DNA of 64,000 bases from Williamsia phyllosphaerae. GTDB lineage: Bacteria; Actinomycetota; Actinomycetes; Mycobacteriales; Mycobacteriaceae. Numbering within the stretch: position 1 is the first letter of the stretch; every line of letters starts with the position of its first letter. Under the pieces are notes generated by a model. It was not told where the DNA came from. It did not search any database and worked only from the letters and a program-made list of their open reading frames with translations. This document shows positions 33,715-42,660 of the stretch, in pieces. The translations under genes and the position numbers were made by a program. The stretch spans positions 868,001 to 932,000 of the forward strand of contig NZ_BMCS01000001.1 in assembly GCF_014635305.1 (NCBI RefSeq). Direction: 5' to 3'.

Positions 33715-35247
33715 GTGGACGGCGTGCAGACCTTCGACGACATCGTGATCGGCGCCGGTCACAACGGACTCACCACCGCCGCGTACCTGGCCCGCGCCGG
33801 GCGTCGGGTGCTCGTCCTCGAACGCTCCGATCATGTTGGCGGCGCCTCGATCTCGGCCCAGACGTTCCCCGGCGTCGACGCCCGGCTCTCGCGGTACTCC
33901 TATCTGGTGTCGCTCATGCCGCGGCAGATCATCACCGACCTCGATCTCGACGTCCGCCTGGTACGACGGCGCTATTCGTCGTACACACCGTTGCCGCGCC
34001 GACCCGAGGACGGCCTGCTGGTCGACAACGGCGACGGCGAGGCCACGCGAGCATCGTTCGCGGCGGCGACCGGATCCGACGCCGATCACGATGCGTGGCA
34101 ACGGTTCTACGGTCGGATGGAGCGACTGGCGCAGCGGGTCTTCCCCACCGTCACCGAGCCACTGCGCAGTGCGCAGGACGTGCGGGCGCTCGTCGACGAC
34201 GACGACCTGTGGTCGTCACTGGTCGAGGTCCCGATCGGGGCGTTGATCGAGACGACTTTCGCCGACGACACCGTGCGCGGCGTGGTCGCGACCGATGCGC
34301 TGATCGGGACGTTCGCCGACCTGCACGATCCGAGTCTCCGGCAGAACATCTGCATGCTGTACCACCTGATCGGCGGCGGAACCGGCGACTGGGACGTCCC
34401 CATCGGCGGGATGGGCGCGGTCAGCGGCGCTCTCGCCCGATCCGCGGCGGCCGCCGGGGCCGACATCCGTACCGGCTCGCGGGTGATGACCATGGATCCC
34501 GACACCGGCGTCGTCGAGTGGGACGGCGGAAGTGCACGGGCGTCGATGGTGCACGCAGGCTGCGCGCCGGCGGTGTTGAACACGATGCTCGACGAGCCGC
34601 TTCCGACCGAGACGGCGCCGCGCGGTGCGCAGTTGAAGATCAACCTGCTGCTGACGCGACTCCCCCGCCTGCGAGACACCACGGTGGACCCGACCGCGGC
34701 GTTCGCGGGCACCTTCCACATCAACGAGGACTTCTCCCAGGTCCAGTCGGCGTACGCGGCAGCCGCCGCGGGGCGGATCCCGTCGCCCGCGCCGTGTGAG
34801 ATCTATTGCCACACACTGTCCGACCGCAGCATTCTCGGTCCCGACCTCGACGGCATGCACACCCTGACGCTGTTCGGTCTGCACATGCCGCCAGAGCTGT
34901 TCGCCGAGCCGACCGCACTTGCGCAGGCGGTGGATTCCACACTGGCGTCGCTGGACGCGGTCCTCGCCGAACCCATCACCGACGTCATCGCGCGCGACGG
35001 CGACGGGCAACCCTGCATCGAGGCGCGATCACCGCTCGACCTGCAGGACTCGGTGGGTCTGCCCGGCGGCAACATCTTTCACCGCTCGCTCCAGTGGCCG
35101 TGGGCGGAGAGTGCGGCCGAGGTGGGTACCTGGGGTGTCGAGACGCTCCACCCGCGTCTGACGATCTGCGGTGCCGGCGCGCGGCGCGGCGGTGGGGTCA
35201 GCGGGATCCCCGGCCACAACGCGGCGCGGTACGCACTCGAGCGGTAG
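33715..35247 (+). CDS. FAD-dependent oxidoreductase, phytoene-desaturase-like
   Basis: The 510-residue flavoprotein has dinucleotide-binding DDIVIGAGHNGLTTAAYLARAGRRVLVLER (Rossmann GAGHNG at about residues 12-17 and the ERSDHVGGAS continuation). Its C-terminal FAD site is LTICGAGARRGGGVSGIPGHNAA. This is the CrtI/amine-oxidase clade of NAD(P)/FAD oxidoreductases found beside transporters, not a dedicated carotenoid cluster; no other carotenoid genes are nearby. The GTG at 33715 follows the MFS stop by 1 nt; GTG 33724 is an alternative. The substrate is unknown. Confidence 0.85.
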   Translation: MDGVQTFDDIVIGAGHNGLTTAAYLARAGRRVLVLERSDHVGGASISAQTFPGVDARLSRYSYLVSLMPRQIITDLDLDVRLVRRRYSSYTPLPRRPEDGLLVDNGDGEATRASFAAATGSDADHDAWQRFYGRMERLAQRVFPTVTEPLRSAQDVRALVDDDDLWSSLVEVPIGALIETTFADDTVRGVVATDALIGTFADLHDPSLRQNICMLYHLIGGGTGDWDVPIGGMGAVSGALARSAAAAGADIRTGSRVMTMDPDTGVVEWDGGSARASMVHAGCAPAVLNTMLDEPLPTETAPRGAQLKINLLLTRLPRLRDTTVDPTAAFAGTFHINEDFSQVQSAYAAAAAGRIPSPAPCEIYCHTLSDRSILGPDLDGMHTLTLFGLHMPPELFAEPTALAQAVDSTLASLDAVLAEPITDVIARDGDGQPCIEARSPLDLQDSVGLPGGNIFHRSLQWPWAESAAEVGTWGVETLHPRLTICGAGARRGGGVSGIPGHNAARYALER

Positions 35248-35265
35248 CGGCCGACGCGGTGACGG

Positions 35266-35748
35266 TCACCGACGAGTCAACCGCGTGCGGGCGGTGTCGC
35301 GACCCATGCCCAGCATCACCGACTCCCCGGCCTCCGCGAGACCCATGACCGGCATGTTGACGTACACCGACTCGTGGTCGCCGGCATGGACCCGATAGGT
35401 CTCATGGAAGATCCCGACGTCGCCGTTGTCACCCACGGTGCGGTTGAACGCCCGCCAACTCGCCAGGTGCGGATCGTCGGTGTTGCGCGCGAACGCCTCC
35501 AACTGCTCGAAACTCCGCCAGTACTGGACCAGCGAGACGGTGCGACCGCTCATCGCCATCCGGACGCCGAGCAGTCCCTTCTCCGGATGTTGCCGCAGGT
35601 CCTGCAGCATCTTCGGCATGGCCAGGAACGGGCCGAGCCACGACCGCACCTTCCACAACCGGTTGAACCTCAGGCCGATGAGAAAGACGACGAAATCGCC
35701 GTCGATCTGGGCGGTTGCGCGTCCGTTGCGAATCGTCGTGCGTGCCAT
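35266..35748 (-). CDS. DUF4188 family protein (possible heme-degrading/monooxygenase-like fold)
   Basis: The 160-residue protein has the DUF4188 layout: VVFLIGLRFNRLWKVRSWLGPFLAMPKML, then SLVQYWRSFEQLEAFARN and IFHETYRVHAGDHESVYVNMP. The fold is predicted to be a ferredoxin-like antibiotic-monooxygenase relative, but no activity is established. It is divergent from a MerR gene, with two perfect inverted repeats in the shared promoter, so it is probably MerR-regulated. The 1-bp-centred palindrome CGGTGAC-G-GTCACCG at 35257-35271 marks its 3' end. Confidence 0.83.
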   Translation of the reverse strand: MARTTIRNGRATAQIDGDFVVFLIGLRFNRLWKVRSWLGPFLAMPKMLQDLRQHPEKGLLGVRMAMSGRTVSLVQYWRSFEQLEAFARNTDDPHLASWRAFNRTVGDNGDVGIFHETYRVHAGDHESVYVNMPVMGLAEAGESVMLGMGRDTARTRLTRR

Positions 35749-35780
35749 CGTCGTCTCCTCGACTGTGAACCGAACCGATT

Positions 35781-35821
35781 GGATAGTCGGACTATCCGTT
35801 AATGGATAGTGCTACTATCCA
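35781..35821. promoter_or_regulatory. two perfect inverted repeats, MerR operators
   Basis: GGATAGT-CGG-ACTATCC (35781-35797) and TGGATAGT-GCT-ACTATCCA (35803-35821) are the same site twice, 23 bp centre to centre. They occupy the gap between DUF4188 (start 35748) and merR (start 35845). Their strength and position make them the likely MerR binding sites for both genes. Confidence 0.75.
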
Positions 35822-35844
35822 TCGGTGATGTCAAGGGCGCCCCG

Positions 35845-36483
35845 ATGAGGATCTCCGAGCTGAGTCGTCGCAGCGGCGTGAGTGTCGCGACCATCAAGTA
35901 CTACCTGCGCGAGGGTGTGTTGCCCCCGGGCGAGCCGACGTCGAGCAACCAGGCCTCGTACGGCCACGGTCACATCCGTAGGCTCCGACTCATCCGCGCG
36001 CTCATCGAGATCGGCGGGCTGTCCCTCGCCACGGTACGAGATGCGTTGGCGGCCACCGAGGACGAGCACCTCCCGTTGCACGACGCGTTCGGCGCGGTGA
36101 TGCACGGTCTCGATGATCCCGACGCCATCGTCGCCCACGACGACACCCTGGGCGAGGTGCACGACTGGCTCGCCGAGCGCGACTGGACCATCGCTCCGGA
36201 TGCACCCGCTCCGCGTCGGCTCGCCGAACTGATCGGCATCCTGCGCGACTTCGGGTTACCGGTCACCGCCGACAGCTTCAGCACGGCCGCCGACACCGCC
36301 GAGGTGGTCGCGAACGACGAGGTCCGTTACGCGCGTGAGCAACCCGACCGGATCGCCGCCGTGGAGATGATGCTGGTCGGGACCGTCGTCTACGAGCGCG
36401 CGCTGGCCACGGTGCGGCGCCTGGCGCTCGAGGCGGCCAGCGCCCGCATCGAGGCGACAGTCGTGGAACGCTCGGAGCCCTAG
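35845..36483 (+). CDS. MerR family transcriptional regulator
   Basis: The 212-residue protein begins MRISELSRRSGVSVATIKYYLREGVLP, a standard MerR winged helix (residues 1-70), then a long helical C-terminal effector part with no cysteine metal-site. It is therefore more likely to bind a small organic ligand than a metal. GGG at 8 bp and the family N-terminus fix ATG 35845 over an earlier TTG. Twin operators precede it. Its stop meets the end of the convergent selO gene. Confidence 0.9.
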   Translation: MRISELSRRSGVSVATIKYYLREGVLPPGEPTSSNQASYGHGHIRRLRLIRALIEIGGLSLATVRDALAATEDEHLPLHDAFGAVMHGLDDPDAIVAHDDTLGEVHDWLAERDWTIAPDAPAPRRLAELIGILRDFGLPVTADSFSTAADTAEVVANDEVRYAREQPDRIAAVEMMLVGTVVYERALATVRRLALEAASARIEATVVERSEP

Positions 36484-37967
36484 GTCCCGCAGAAGGTCTG
36501 GAAGCCCTGACCGAACTCGTCGGGCGCGGGCTGGGCGTAGGCACCGAGGGCGGGGTCGGCGTCGAACGGACGGGTGACCACGCTCAGCAACATCTGGAAC
36601 TTCTCCAGGTCTCCCGCGGTCGCAGCACGTAATGCGATGTCCACGAGATGGTTTCGCGGGATGTAGATCGGGTTGACGCGATCCATCGCGTCCGCCGTCG
36701 CCGACTCCGTGTCGGCGAGGGCTGCGCGCCAGCGCGACAGCCAGGGCGCGATGGCGTCACGCGGGATGAGGTCGTCCAGGGGACGGGAATTGCCGCGCAG
36801 CTCCTCGGCCAACGCGCGGAACGTTCCGGTGAAGTCCGGGCGGTGTTCGCGCATCACGGTCTGGAGATCGTCGACGAGGTCCTGATCGTCCACGGCGACA
36901 CCGATCTTCGCGCGGAAGTGTTCGGCCAGGCGGGCGTCGTGTCGGTCGAGGAAGGCGGCGAGGATGTCGGTGAGCGCCGTGATCGCCCCGTCGGTGTCCC
37001 CGACCTCCGAGTCGCCGCCGAGTTGCTTGGCGACCAGCGGGATGAGCGACTCGGCGAACCGGGCGAGGTTCCATCCGATGACCGGTGGCTGGTTGGTGTA
37101 CGCGTAGCGGCCTTGGACATCGATGGAGCTGAAGACCGTGGCCGGGTCGTAGGCGTCCATGAACGCGCACGGCCCGTAGTCGATGGTCTCGCCCGAGATG
37201 GTGGTGTTGTCGGTGTTGAGGACTCCGTGGATGAATCCCACCGCCATCCACTGCGCCACCAGCGATGCCTGCCGGTCGACGACCGCCTCGAAGAAGCGCA
37301 GGTACCGGTCATCGGCGTCGACGAGCTCGGGATAGTGCCGCGCGATCGTGTAATCGGCGAGCGGCTGCAACGGATCCCCCTGACGCAGAGCGAACTCGAA
37401 GGTGCCGACCCGGATGTGGCTCGACGCGACGCGGGCGAGCACCGCCCCCGGCTCGGCGGTGTCACGCTGAACCTGCTCACCGGTCGCCGTCACCGCGAGG
37501 GCCCGCGTGGTGGGTATCCCGAGGGCGTGCATGGCCTCGGAGATCAGGTACTCACGCAGCATCGGTCCGATCGCCGCGCGACCGTCGCCGCCGCGGGAGA
37601 ACCGGGTGCGACCCGAGCCCTTGAGGTGCAGATCGCGTCGATTGCCGTCGGTGTCGACGAGCTCGCCCAGCAGCATTGCGCGACCGTCACCCAGCAGCGG
37701 TTGGTATCCACCGAACTGATGCCCCGCGTAGGCCATCGCGATGGTCGTCGCACCCTCCGGCGGCACCGACCCGGACAGGATCTCGGCCGCCTCGGGGGTG
37801 TGCAGGGCGTCGGCGTCGAGGCCCAGCTCCTCGGCCAACGCCGTGTTGACGACGAGGACCTCGGGGTTCGACGCATGCGTCCCCGTGAACGGGACGTACA
37901 TGCCCTCGAGATCACGCGCGTATGTGTTCTCCAGGGTGAACAGGGTCGACGTCGTGGAAGAGCTCAT
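36480..37967 (-). CDS. selO: protein adenylyltransferase SelO (YdiU family)
   Basis: The 495-residue pseudokinase-fold protein has AMAYAGHQFGGYQPLLGDGRAMLLGE (given as blocks), LHLKGSGRTRFSRGGDGRAA, REYLISEAMHALGIPTTRAL, FIHGVLNTDNTTISGETIDYGPCAFMDAYDP and TNQPPVIGWNLARFAESL, all SelO signatures. SelO transfers AMP from ATP to Ser/Thr/Tyr of proteins, linked to redox stress. Cys occurs at the C-terminus (QTFCGT), where many SelOs have selenocysteine; here the final codons TTC TGC GGG ACC encode a normal Cys three residues from the end. A TAGCCT box lies 7 nt before the ATG. Confidence 0.93.
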   Translation of the reverse strand: MSSSTTSTLFTLENTYARDLEGMYVPFTGTHASNPEVLVVNTALAEELGLDADALHTPEAAEILSGSVPPEGATTIAMAYAGHQFGGYQPLLGDGRAMLLGELVDTDGNRRDLHLKGSGRTRFSRGGDGRAAIGPMLREYLISEAMHALGIPTTRALAVTATGEQVQRDTAEPGAVLARVASSHIRVGTFEFALRQGDPLQPLADYTIARHYPELVDADDRYLRFFEAVVDRQASLVAQWMAVGFIHGVLNTDNTTISGETIDYGPCAFMDAYDPATVFSSIDVQGRYAYTNQPPVIGWNLARFAESLIPLVAKQLGGDSEVGDTDGAITALTDILAAFLDRHDARLAEHFRAKIGVAVDDQDLVDDLQTVMREHRPDFTGTFRALAEELRGNSRPLDDLIPRDAIAPWLSRWRAALADTESATADAMDRVNPIYIPRNHLVDIALRAATAGDLEKFQMLLSVVTRPFDADPALGAYAQPAPDEFGQGFQTFCGT

Positions 37968-37974
37968 GCAATCC

Positions 37975-37980
37975 AGGCTA
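37975..37980 (-). promoter_or_regulatory. -10 box TAGCCT, leaderless start of selO
   Basis: On the minus strand TAGCCT is followed by 7 nt and the ATG at 37967. Confidence 0.45.
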
Positions 37981-38024
37981 ACCGCGTCGGACGCGGGTGG
38001 GAGGGGCCCGATGCGTCACCCGGG

Positions 38025-39026
38025 TCAGAAGCCCCCGGCGACCTTGACCAGCGTGCGCCCGGTGCGGCCACCGGACTTGATCTCGCCGAGTACGGTCTCG
38101 ACCTCGGACACGAGCACCTCGGTGGTCAGTTCGTCGAGATGCGCGATCCGCAGGTCGTCACCGAGTCGTCGCCACGTCTCGCGACGTGCGGCGATCGGCA
38201 GTTCCACGGAGTCGATCCCGAGGAGCGCGACCCCGCGCAGGATGAACGGCATCACGGTCGTCGGCAGCGACACCCCCGCGGTGAGACCACTGGCCGCGAC
38301 CGCACCGCCGTAGCGAACCGTCGACAGCACCCAGGCGAGCGTCTTCCCGCCGACGCAGTCCACCGCGCCGGCCCACTGCGCCTTGCCCAGCGGACGGATC
38401 TTCTCGTCGGGGTCCTCGGGGACGCGTCCGATGACCTCTGCCGCGCCCAGTGTCGTGAACAGGTCACGGGCGTCGGACTTGCCGGACGAGGCGACGACCT
38501 CGAACCCGGCCGCGGCCAGCAGGTCGACCGCGACCGATCCGACGCCGCCGCTGGCGCCCGTCACCAGGATGGGGCCGTCGGCGGGGGTGAGTCCGTGACG
38601 CAACAGCGCCTGCACGCTCAGCGCCGCGGTGAACCCCGCGGTGCCGATGGTCGCAGCCTGCCGTGGGGTCAGACCGTCACCGAGGGCGACGACCTGATCG
38701 GCGGGCACGCGCGTTCGCTCGGCGTAACCACCGTGGCGCGAGACGCCGGTCTGATAGCCGTGGACCACCACCGGGTCACCCACCGCGAAGTCGCCGCTCG
38801 ACGACTCACGGACCGTCCCGGCGAGGTCGATGCCCGGGACGATCGGATAGTTGCGGACGACGCCGGCGCCGGGCGTCACCGCGAGGGCGTCCTTGTAGTT
38901 CACCGACGACCACGCGACGTCGATGGTCACGTCGCCGTCAGGGAGGAAGGAGTCGTCGACGGATTCGGCCGACAGCGTGATCGCACCATCGGATTCGCGG
39001 GCCACCAGGGCGGAGAAGTTGCTCAT
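38025..39026 (-). CDS. acryloyl-CoA reductase/quinone oxidoreductase (AcuI/YhdH family, zinc-free MDR)
   Basis: The 333-residue medium-chain reductase has the YhdH/AcuI pattern: VAWSSVNYKDALAVTPG, NYPIVPGIDLAGTV, VHGYQTGVSRHGGYAERTRVP, nucleotide-binding VTGASGGVGSVAVDLLAAAGFEVVASSGK and CVGGKTLAWVL. Catalytic zinc ligands are absent, as in this family. AcuI reduces acryloyl-CoA to propionyl-CoA with NADPH. A TAGGGT box lies 6 nt before the ATG. No dimethylsulfoniopropionate genes are nearby, so the natural substrate remains open. Confidence 0.9.
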   Translation of the reverse strand: MSNFSALVARESDGAITLSAESVDDSFLPDGDVTIDVAWSSVNYKDALAVTPGAGVVRNYPIVPGIDLAGTVRESSSGDFAVGDPVVVHGYQTGVSRHGGYAERTRVPADQVVALGDGLTPRQAATIGTAGFTAALSVQALLRHGLTPADGPILVTGASGGVGSVAVDLLAAAGFEVVASSGKSDARDLFTTLGAAEVIGRVPEDPDEKIRPLGKAQWAGAVDCVGGKTLAWVLSTVRYGGAVAASGLTAGVSLPTTVMPFILRGVALLGIDSVELPIAARRETWRRLGDDLRIAHLDELTTEVLVSEVETVLGEIKSGGRTGRTLVKVAGGF

Positions 39027-39032
39027 CCATCG

Positions 39033-39038
39033 ACCCTA
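39033..39038 (-). promoter_or_regulatory. -10 box TAGGGT, leaderless start of the AcuI/YhdH gene
   Basis: On the minus strand TAGGGT is followed by CGATGG (6 nt) and the ATG at 39026. Confidence 0.45.
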
Positions 39039-39063
39039 ACCATGCCGCAGCCGCCCGGTGGTC

Positions 39064-39105
39064 GTCCGCATCCGCCCAGTCGACGTCCGCATCCGCCCAG
39101 TCGAC
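39064..39105. repeat. perfect 21-bp tandem repeat (2 copies)
   Basis: GTCCGCATCCGCCCAGTCGA plus C is present at 39064-39084 and again at 39085-39105, in the promoter gap between divergent acuI-like and RNase HI genes. It looks like a simple slippage duplication. Confidence 0.7.
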
Positions 39106-39160
39106 GGGTCGCGACACATCGGAAATCGTCGAGATGCACTGCTGTGTCAGTACGGAACCG

Positions 39161-39166
39161 TAAACT
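39161..39166 (+). promoter_or_regulatory. -10 box TAAACT, leaderless start of RNase HI gene
   Basis: TAAACT is followed by 8 nt and the GTG at 39175, with no ribosome site. Confidence 0.5.
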
Positions 39167-39174
39167 CGGCTCCC

Positions 39175-39687
39175 GTGATCATCGTGAGTACCGACGGCTC
39201 GTGCCTGAAGAACCCCGGCGGCGCGATCGGCTGGGCGTGGGTCGATCACACCGGTCCGACCGCCAGTGGCGGAGCACCGTCGGGCACCAATCAGGTCGCC
39301 GAGCTGATCGCGATCCGCGAGGCCATCACCGCCCATCCCGGCCCGGATCCGCTGATGGTCGAGTCGGACTCGCAGTACGCGATCAAGTGCTCGTCGGAGT
39401 GGCTGGCGAACTGGAAGCGCCGCGGGTGGCGCACCGCCGCCGGCGCACCGGTACGCAATCTCGAGGTCGTCCAGGCCATCGACGCGGCCATCACCGCCCG
39501 CTCGGGGCCGGTGCGGTTCCGCTGGGTGCGCGGTCACGTCGGCAACGAGTTCAACGAGATCGCCGACCAGCTGGCGGGCGCCGCAGCGCGCGCAGCCCTC
39601 GACGCAGGACCCGCGTCGTCGGGATCGGTCGACGTCACACAGACGCGTCGCCGACTCGAGGACTCCGAGCCGGCGACGCTGTTCTGA
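39175..39687 (+). CDS. rnhA: ribonuclease HI
   Basis: The 170-residue enzyme degrades RNA in RNA-DNA hybrids. The four metal-binding acids are visible: Asp7 (STDGS), Glu43 (VAELIAI), Asp65 (VESDSQYAIKC) and Asp131 (FNEIADQLAG), with catalytic His121 (RGHVGN). The basic WKRRGW segment is the substrate-binding handle region. GTG 39175 places Asp7 correctly; the longer open frame upstream includes the tandem repeat and is not coding. The C-terminal 30 residues are a disordered tail. Confidence 0.9.
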   Translation: MIIVSTDGSCLKNPGGAIGWAWVDHTGPTASGGAPSGTNQVAELIAIREAITAHPGPDPLMVESDSQYAIKCSSEWLANWKRRGWRTAAGAPVRNLEVVQAIDAAITARSGPVRFRWVRGHVGNEFNEIADQLAGAAARAALDAGPASSGSVDVTQTRRRLEDSEPATLF

Positions 39688-39705
39688 CGCTGTGTGCAGG
39701 TCGGG

Positions 39706-40503
39706 CTAGTGGCTCCCGGCCAGACGCTTGTTGACCAGGCGGGTCAGGTAGACCGGCGAGAACCGTGAGCCGACCGCCATGAGTCGGGTCTGGGTACCGA
39801 CGTTGTAGTGCACCTGGTGGATGACCTTGCTGAACAGGTTCGGCTCGGCGGCCTCGATGATGCGATCGGCGACATCCTGCGGGCCCAACTTGATGCCCAG
39901 CGAGGTGGTCGTGCCGGTCTTGATGTTCTCGGTCATCGCGGTCTGGACGTAGAGCGGCCAGATGGCGACGACGCGGATGCCGTAGCCGGACCACTCGATG
40001 TCGAGGGCCTCGGTGATGGCGCGCACGAAGTGCTTGGTGGCGCTGTAGTTGGCCAGCTCGGCCTGGCCATAGATCGCCGACGCCGACGCAAGGTTGATCG
40101 CGACCGAACGCTTGGTGGCCTTGAGGTACGGGAACGCCGCGTGCAGGCCGTTCACCACACCCTTGGTGTTGATGTCGATCTCCTTGTGCAGCGTGGAGAC
40201 GTTGAGCTCCTCGAAGCGACCCGCGATGAGGATGCCCGCGTTGTTGAGCATCACGTCGAGCTTGCCGCCGGTCTTGGCGGTGAACTCGGCGAGACGCTCG
40301 GCGAACTCGCCGGCGTCGGTGACGTCGAGGTGCCCGATCACCGGGACCGCGCCGAGATCCTCGATCTCGTCGGACAGGGTCTTGAGCCCCGCCTCGTCGA
40401 TGTCGTACGCACCGACGATGTAGCCCTTACGGGCGAAGGACAGGGCCGTCTTACGACCGATGCCGGCAGCAGCGCCGGTGATGAACACGCTTTTCGAGGC
40501 CAT
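39706..40503 (-). CDS. SDR family oxidoreductase
   Basis: The 265-residue classical SDR has TGAAAGIG (residues 9-16), NNAG (about 87-90), Ser in NLASASAIYGQ and Tyr/Lys in YSATK (about 153-157). The C-terminal extension PVYLTRLVNKRLAGSH is typical of a mycobacterial SDR subgroup acting on lipids or steroids. It is divergent from a TetR gene 76 bp away, which may repress it. The substrate is unknown. Confidence 0.9.
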   Translation of the reverse strand: MASKSVFITGAAAGIGRKTALSFARKGYIVGAYDIDEAGLKTLSDEIEDLGAVPVIGHLDVTDAGEFAERLAEFTAKTGGKLDVMLNNAGILIAGRFEELNVSTLHKEIDINTKGVVNGLHAAFPYLKATKRSVAINLASASAIYGQAELANYSATKHFVRAITEALDIEWSGYGIRVVAIWPLYVQTAMTENIKTGTTTSLGIKLGPQDVADRIIEAAEPNLFSKVIHQVHYNVGTQTRLMAVGSRFSPVYLTRLVNKRLAGSH

Positions 40504-40565
40504 GGGTCAGTTTGTATCAGGTGATCGACCCCACAGAGAACCTTGTTCCGTTTCCGGAATCTCAT

Positions 40566-40571
40566 TACGGT
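40566..40571 (+). promoter_or_regulatory. -10 box TACGGT, possible leaderless start of the TetR gene
   Basis: TACGGT is followed by 8 nt and the ATG at 40580. Confidence 0.35.
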
Positions 40572-40579
40572 TACCTCCC

Positions 40580-41143
40580 ATGAGCGATGTCGACCGGCGG
40601 CGACGTCGAACGGTGACCGCCGTGAGCACCGCGGCACGGACCCTGTTCGAGGAGCGCGGGTATCAGGCGGCGACCGTGGCCGACATCGCCGAGCTCGCGG
40701 ATGTGGCCGTGAGCTCGATCTACTCCAACTTCCCCGGCGGCAAGCAGGACATCTATCTCGCACTCGCCGAACAGGCCGTCACGGCGAACGAGCTGATCAT
40801 CGACGACGCGGTCGCCACCTCGACCGTCGACGAGCGGGCCGGCGCGGTGTTCGACGCCTACGTGCGCTTCCACCGTGACGACGACCAGCTCGCCTTTCGC
40901 CTGATCGCGCTCGCCGATGCGCTCGAACCCACCGCGAAGTTCGACGACCTGCGCGTCGCGATGCGCGATCGCATCGCCGGGGTCCTGCTCCGCGCGGTCG
41001 GCGCCCACCAGAACATCGACCGCACCATCGCCACCTGGGCGGCGATCAACGGGCTGTTCTCGGCGCGCACCCAGGGCTTCATCGACGACGCGACACTCGA
41101 CCGCGCACTCGCCGACACCCGCATGTGGGCAACGGCTCCCTAG
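40580..41143 (+). CDS. TetR/AcrR family regulator
   Basis: The 187-residue protein has helix-turn-helix AARTLFEERGYQAATVADIAELADVAVSSIYSNFPGGKQDIYLAL (residues about 17-60, in blocks) and a helical ligand domain. It lies divergent from an SDR gene and 54 bp upstream of dprE1 on the same strand. dprE1 has its own leaderless promoter, so a role in arabinan synthesis should not be assumed. ATG 40580 gives the normal N-terminus. Confidence 0.87.
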   Translation: MSDVDRRRRRTVTAVSTAARTLFEERGYQAATVADIAELADVAVSSIYSNFPGGKQDIYLALAEQAVTANELIIDDAVATSTVDERAGAVFDAYVRFHRDDDQLAFRLIALADALEPTAKFDDLRVAMRDRIAGVLLRAVGAHQNIDRTIATWAAINGLFSARTQGFIDDATLDRALADTRMWATAP

Positions 41144-41183
41144 TGGGCCGGTCATCGCCGGTCTGAGCCGCACGGACACGCAG

Positions 41184-41189
41184 TAGGCT
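41184..41189 (+). promoter_or_regulatory. -10 box TAGGCT, leaderless start of dprE1
   Basis: TAGGCT is followed by 8 nt and the dprE1 ATG at 41198, with no Shine-Dalgarno sequence. It probably drives the dprE1-dprE2-aftA-MBL operon. Confidence 0.5.
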
Positions 41190-41197
41190 GTCCTGCG

Positions 41198-42613
41198 ATG
41201 TCTACAACTGATCTGCCCATCGAAACCCGCAGGCTCGTGGGCTGGAGTCGCACCACGCCGATCAACGGGCACGTGCTCTCCACGCCTGACCTCGACGTCA
41301 TCGCGGCCGCGGTCGCGCGCGTCGCCGACGACAACGCGGACAAGCCGACGTATCTGCAACGCGGCGTCATCGCGCGAGGCCTGGGCCGCTCGTACAACGA
41401 GTCGGCGCAGAACGTCGGCGGGCTCACCATCGACATGACCCGCCTCAAGCGGATCCACTCGATCAGCGACGAGACCGCCATCGCCGACGTGGACGCCGGC
41501 GTCGACCTCGACACCCTGATGCGGGTCGCACTCCCCTACGGCCTGTGGGTCCCGGTGCTGCCGGGGACGCGCCAGGTCACCATCGGCGGAGCCATCGCGC
41601 ACGACATCCACGGCAAGAACCACCACAGCGCGGGCAGCTTCGGCAACCACGTCACCGAGATCACCCTGCTCGTCGCCGACGGCCGCATCCTCACCATCAC
41701 CCCGGACGGCAGCTCGGACGATCCCGACGCGTCGATCTTCTGGGCGACGGTCGGCGGCATCGGCCTGACCGGGTTGATCCTGCGCGCGAAGATCGCGATG
41801 ACCCGCACGGAGACGGCGTACTTCATCGCCGACGGCGCGACGACCAACAGCCTCGACGAGACCATCGCGCTCCACGCGGACGGATTCGAGGAGGGCTACG
41901 GCTACAGCTCAGGCTGGTTCGACGCGATCAGCAAGCCACCGAAGCTGGGCCGCGGCTCCTTCTCGCGCGGCTCGCTGGCCACCCTCGATCAGCTGCCCGA
42001 CGATCTGGCCAAGAACCCGTTGGCGTTCACCGGCAAGACGCTGATCAAGTTCCCCGACATCTTCCCCAACGGCCTGGCCAACAAGTTCGACTTCGCCATC
42101 GTGGGCGAGGCGTACTACCGGATGGGCGGCAACTACACCGGCAAGATCCAGAACCTGACGAAGTTCTATCACCCGCTCGATCTGTTCGGTGACTGGAACC
42201 GCGCCTACGGCTCGAAAGGCTTTCTGCAGTACCAGTTCATCGTCCCGGTGGAGGCGGTCGAGGAGTTCAAGCAGATCATCATCGACATCCAGGCGTCGGG
42301 ACACGTGAGCTTCCTCAACGTGTTCAAGCTCTTCGGTGAGGGCAACGCCGCGCCGTTGAGCTTCCCGATCGAGGGGTGGAACATCTGCGTCGACTTCCCC
42401 ATCAAGAAGGGCCTGCACGAGTTCGTCACCGAACTCGACCGCCGGGTGCTCGCGATCGGCGGTCGGCTCTACACCGCCAAGGATTCGCGCACCACCGCAG
42501 AGACCTTCCACGCGATGTACCCGCGCGTCGACGAGTGGATCGCCACGCGGCGCCGTATCGATCCGCACGGGGTCTTCGTGTCCGACATGGCCCGTCGCCT
42601 CGAACTGGCCTGA
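41198..42613 (+). CDS. dprE1: decaprenylphosphoryl-beta-D-ribose 2-oxidase DprE1
   Basis: The 471-residue FAD enzyme oxidises decaprenylphosphoryl ribose to the 2-keto intermediate, the first half of DPA synthesis, acting at the inner membrane/periplasm face. Its features are [14 protein letters not shown]-binding [13 protein letters not shown] and [14 protein letters not shown] (the PCMH fold), and the C-terminal substrate region with [14 protein letters not shown]. Cys397 in [10 protein letters not shown] matches M. tuberculosis Cys387, the residue covalently trapped by benzothiazinones. It is the first gene of dprE1-dprE2-aftA, with a leaderless promoter. Confidence 0.96.
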   Translation: MSTTDLPIETRRLVGWSRTTPINGHVLSTPDLDVIAAAVARVADDNADKPTYLQRGVIARGLGRSYNESAQNVGGLTIDMTRLKRIHSISDETAIADVDAGVDLDTLMRVALPYGLWVPVLPGTRQVTIGGAIAHDIHGKNHHSAGSFGNHVTEITLLVADGRILTITPDGSSDDPDASIFWATVGGIGLTGLILRAKIAMTRTETAYFIADGATTNSLDETIALHADGFEEGYGYSSGWFDAISKPPKLGRGSFSRGSLATLDQLPDDLAKNPLAFTGKTLIKFPDIFPNGLANKFDFAIVGEAYYRMGGNYTGKIQNLTKFYHPLDLFGDWNRAYGSKGFLQYQFIVPVEAVEEFKQIIIDIQASGHVSFLNVFKLFGEGNAAPLSFPIEGWNICVDFPIKKGLHEFVTELDRRVLAIGGRLYTAKDSRTTAETFHAMYPRVDEWIATRRRIDPHGVFVSDMARRLELA

Positions 42614-42660
42614 CCCGCGAATTCTCCTCACCCACACGCTTCATCGACGAAGGATTTCTC

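Noticed and set aside
35257..35271. CGGTGAC-G-GTCACCG palindrome as a terminator
   Set aside because: The one-base centre cannot form a good RNA loop without losing pairs; it may be a protein site or chance, so it is only mentioned with DUF4188.
36648..39734. 1028-codon plus-strand frame across selO, acuI-like and rnhA
   Set aside because: It is antisense to selO and the reductase and reads low-complexity Arg/Gly/Asp sequence; the real genes have clear motifs.
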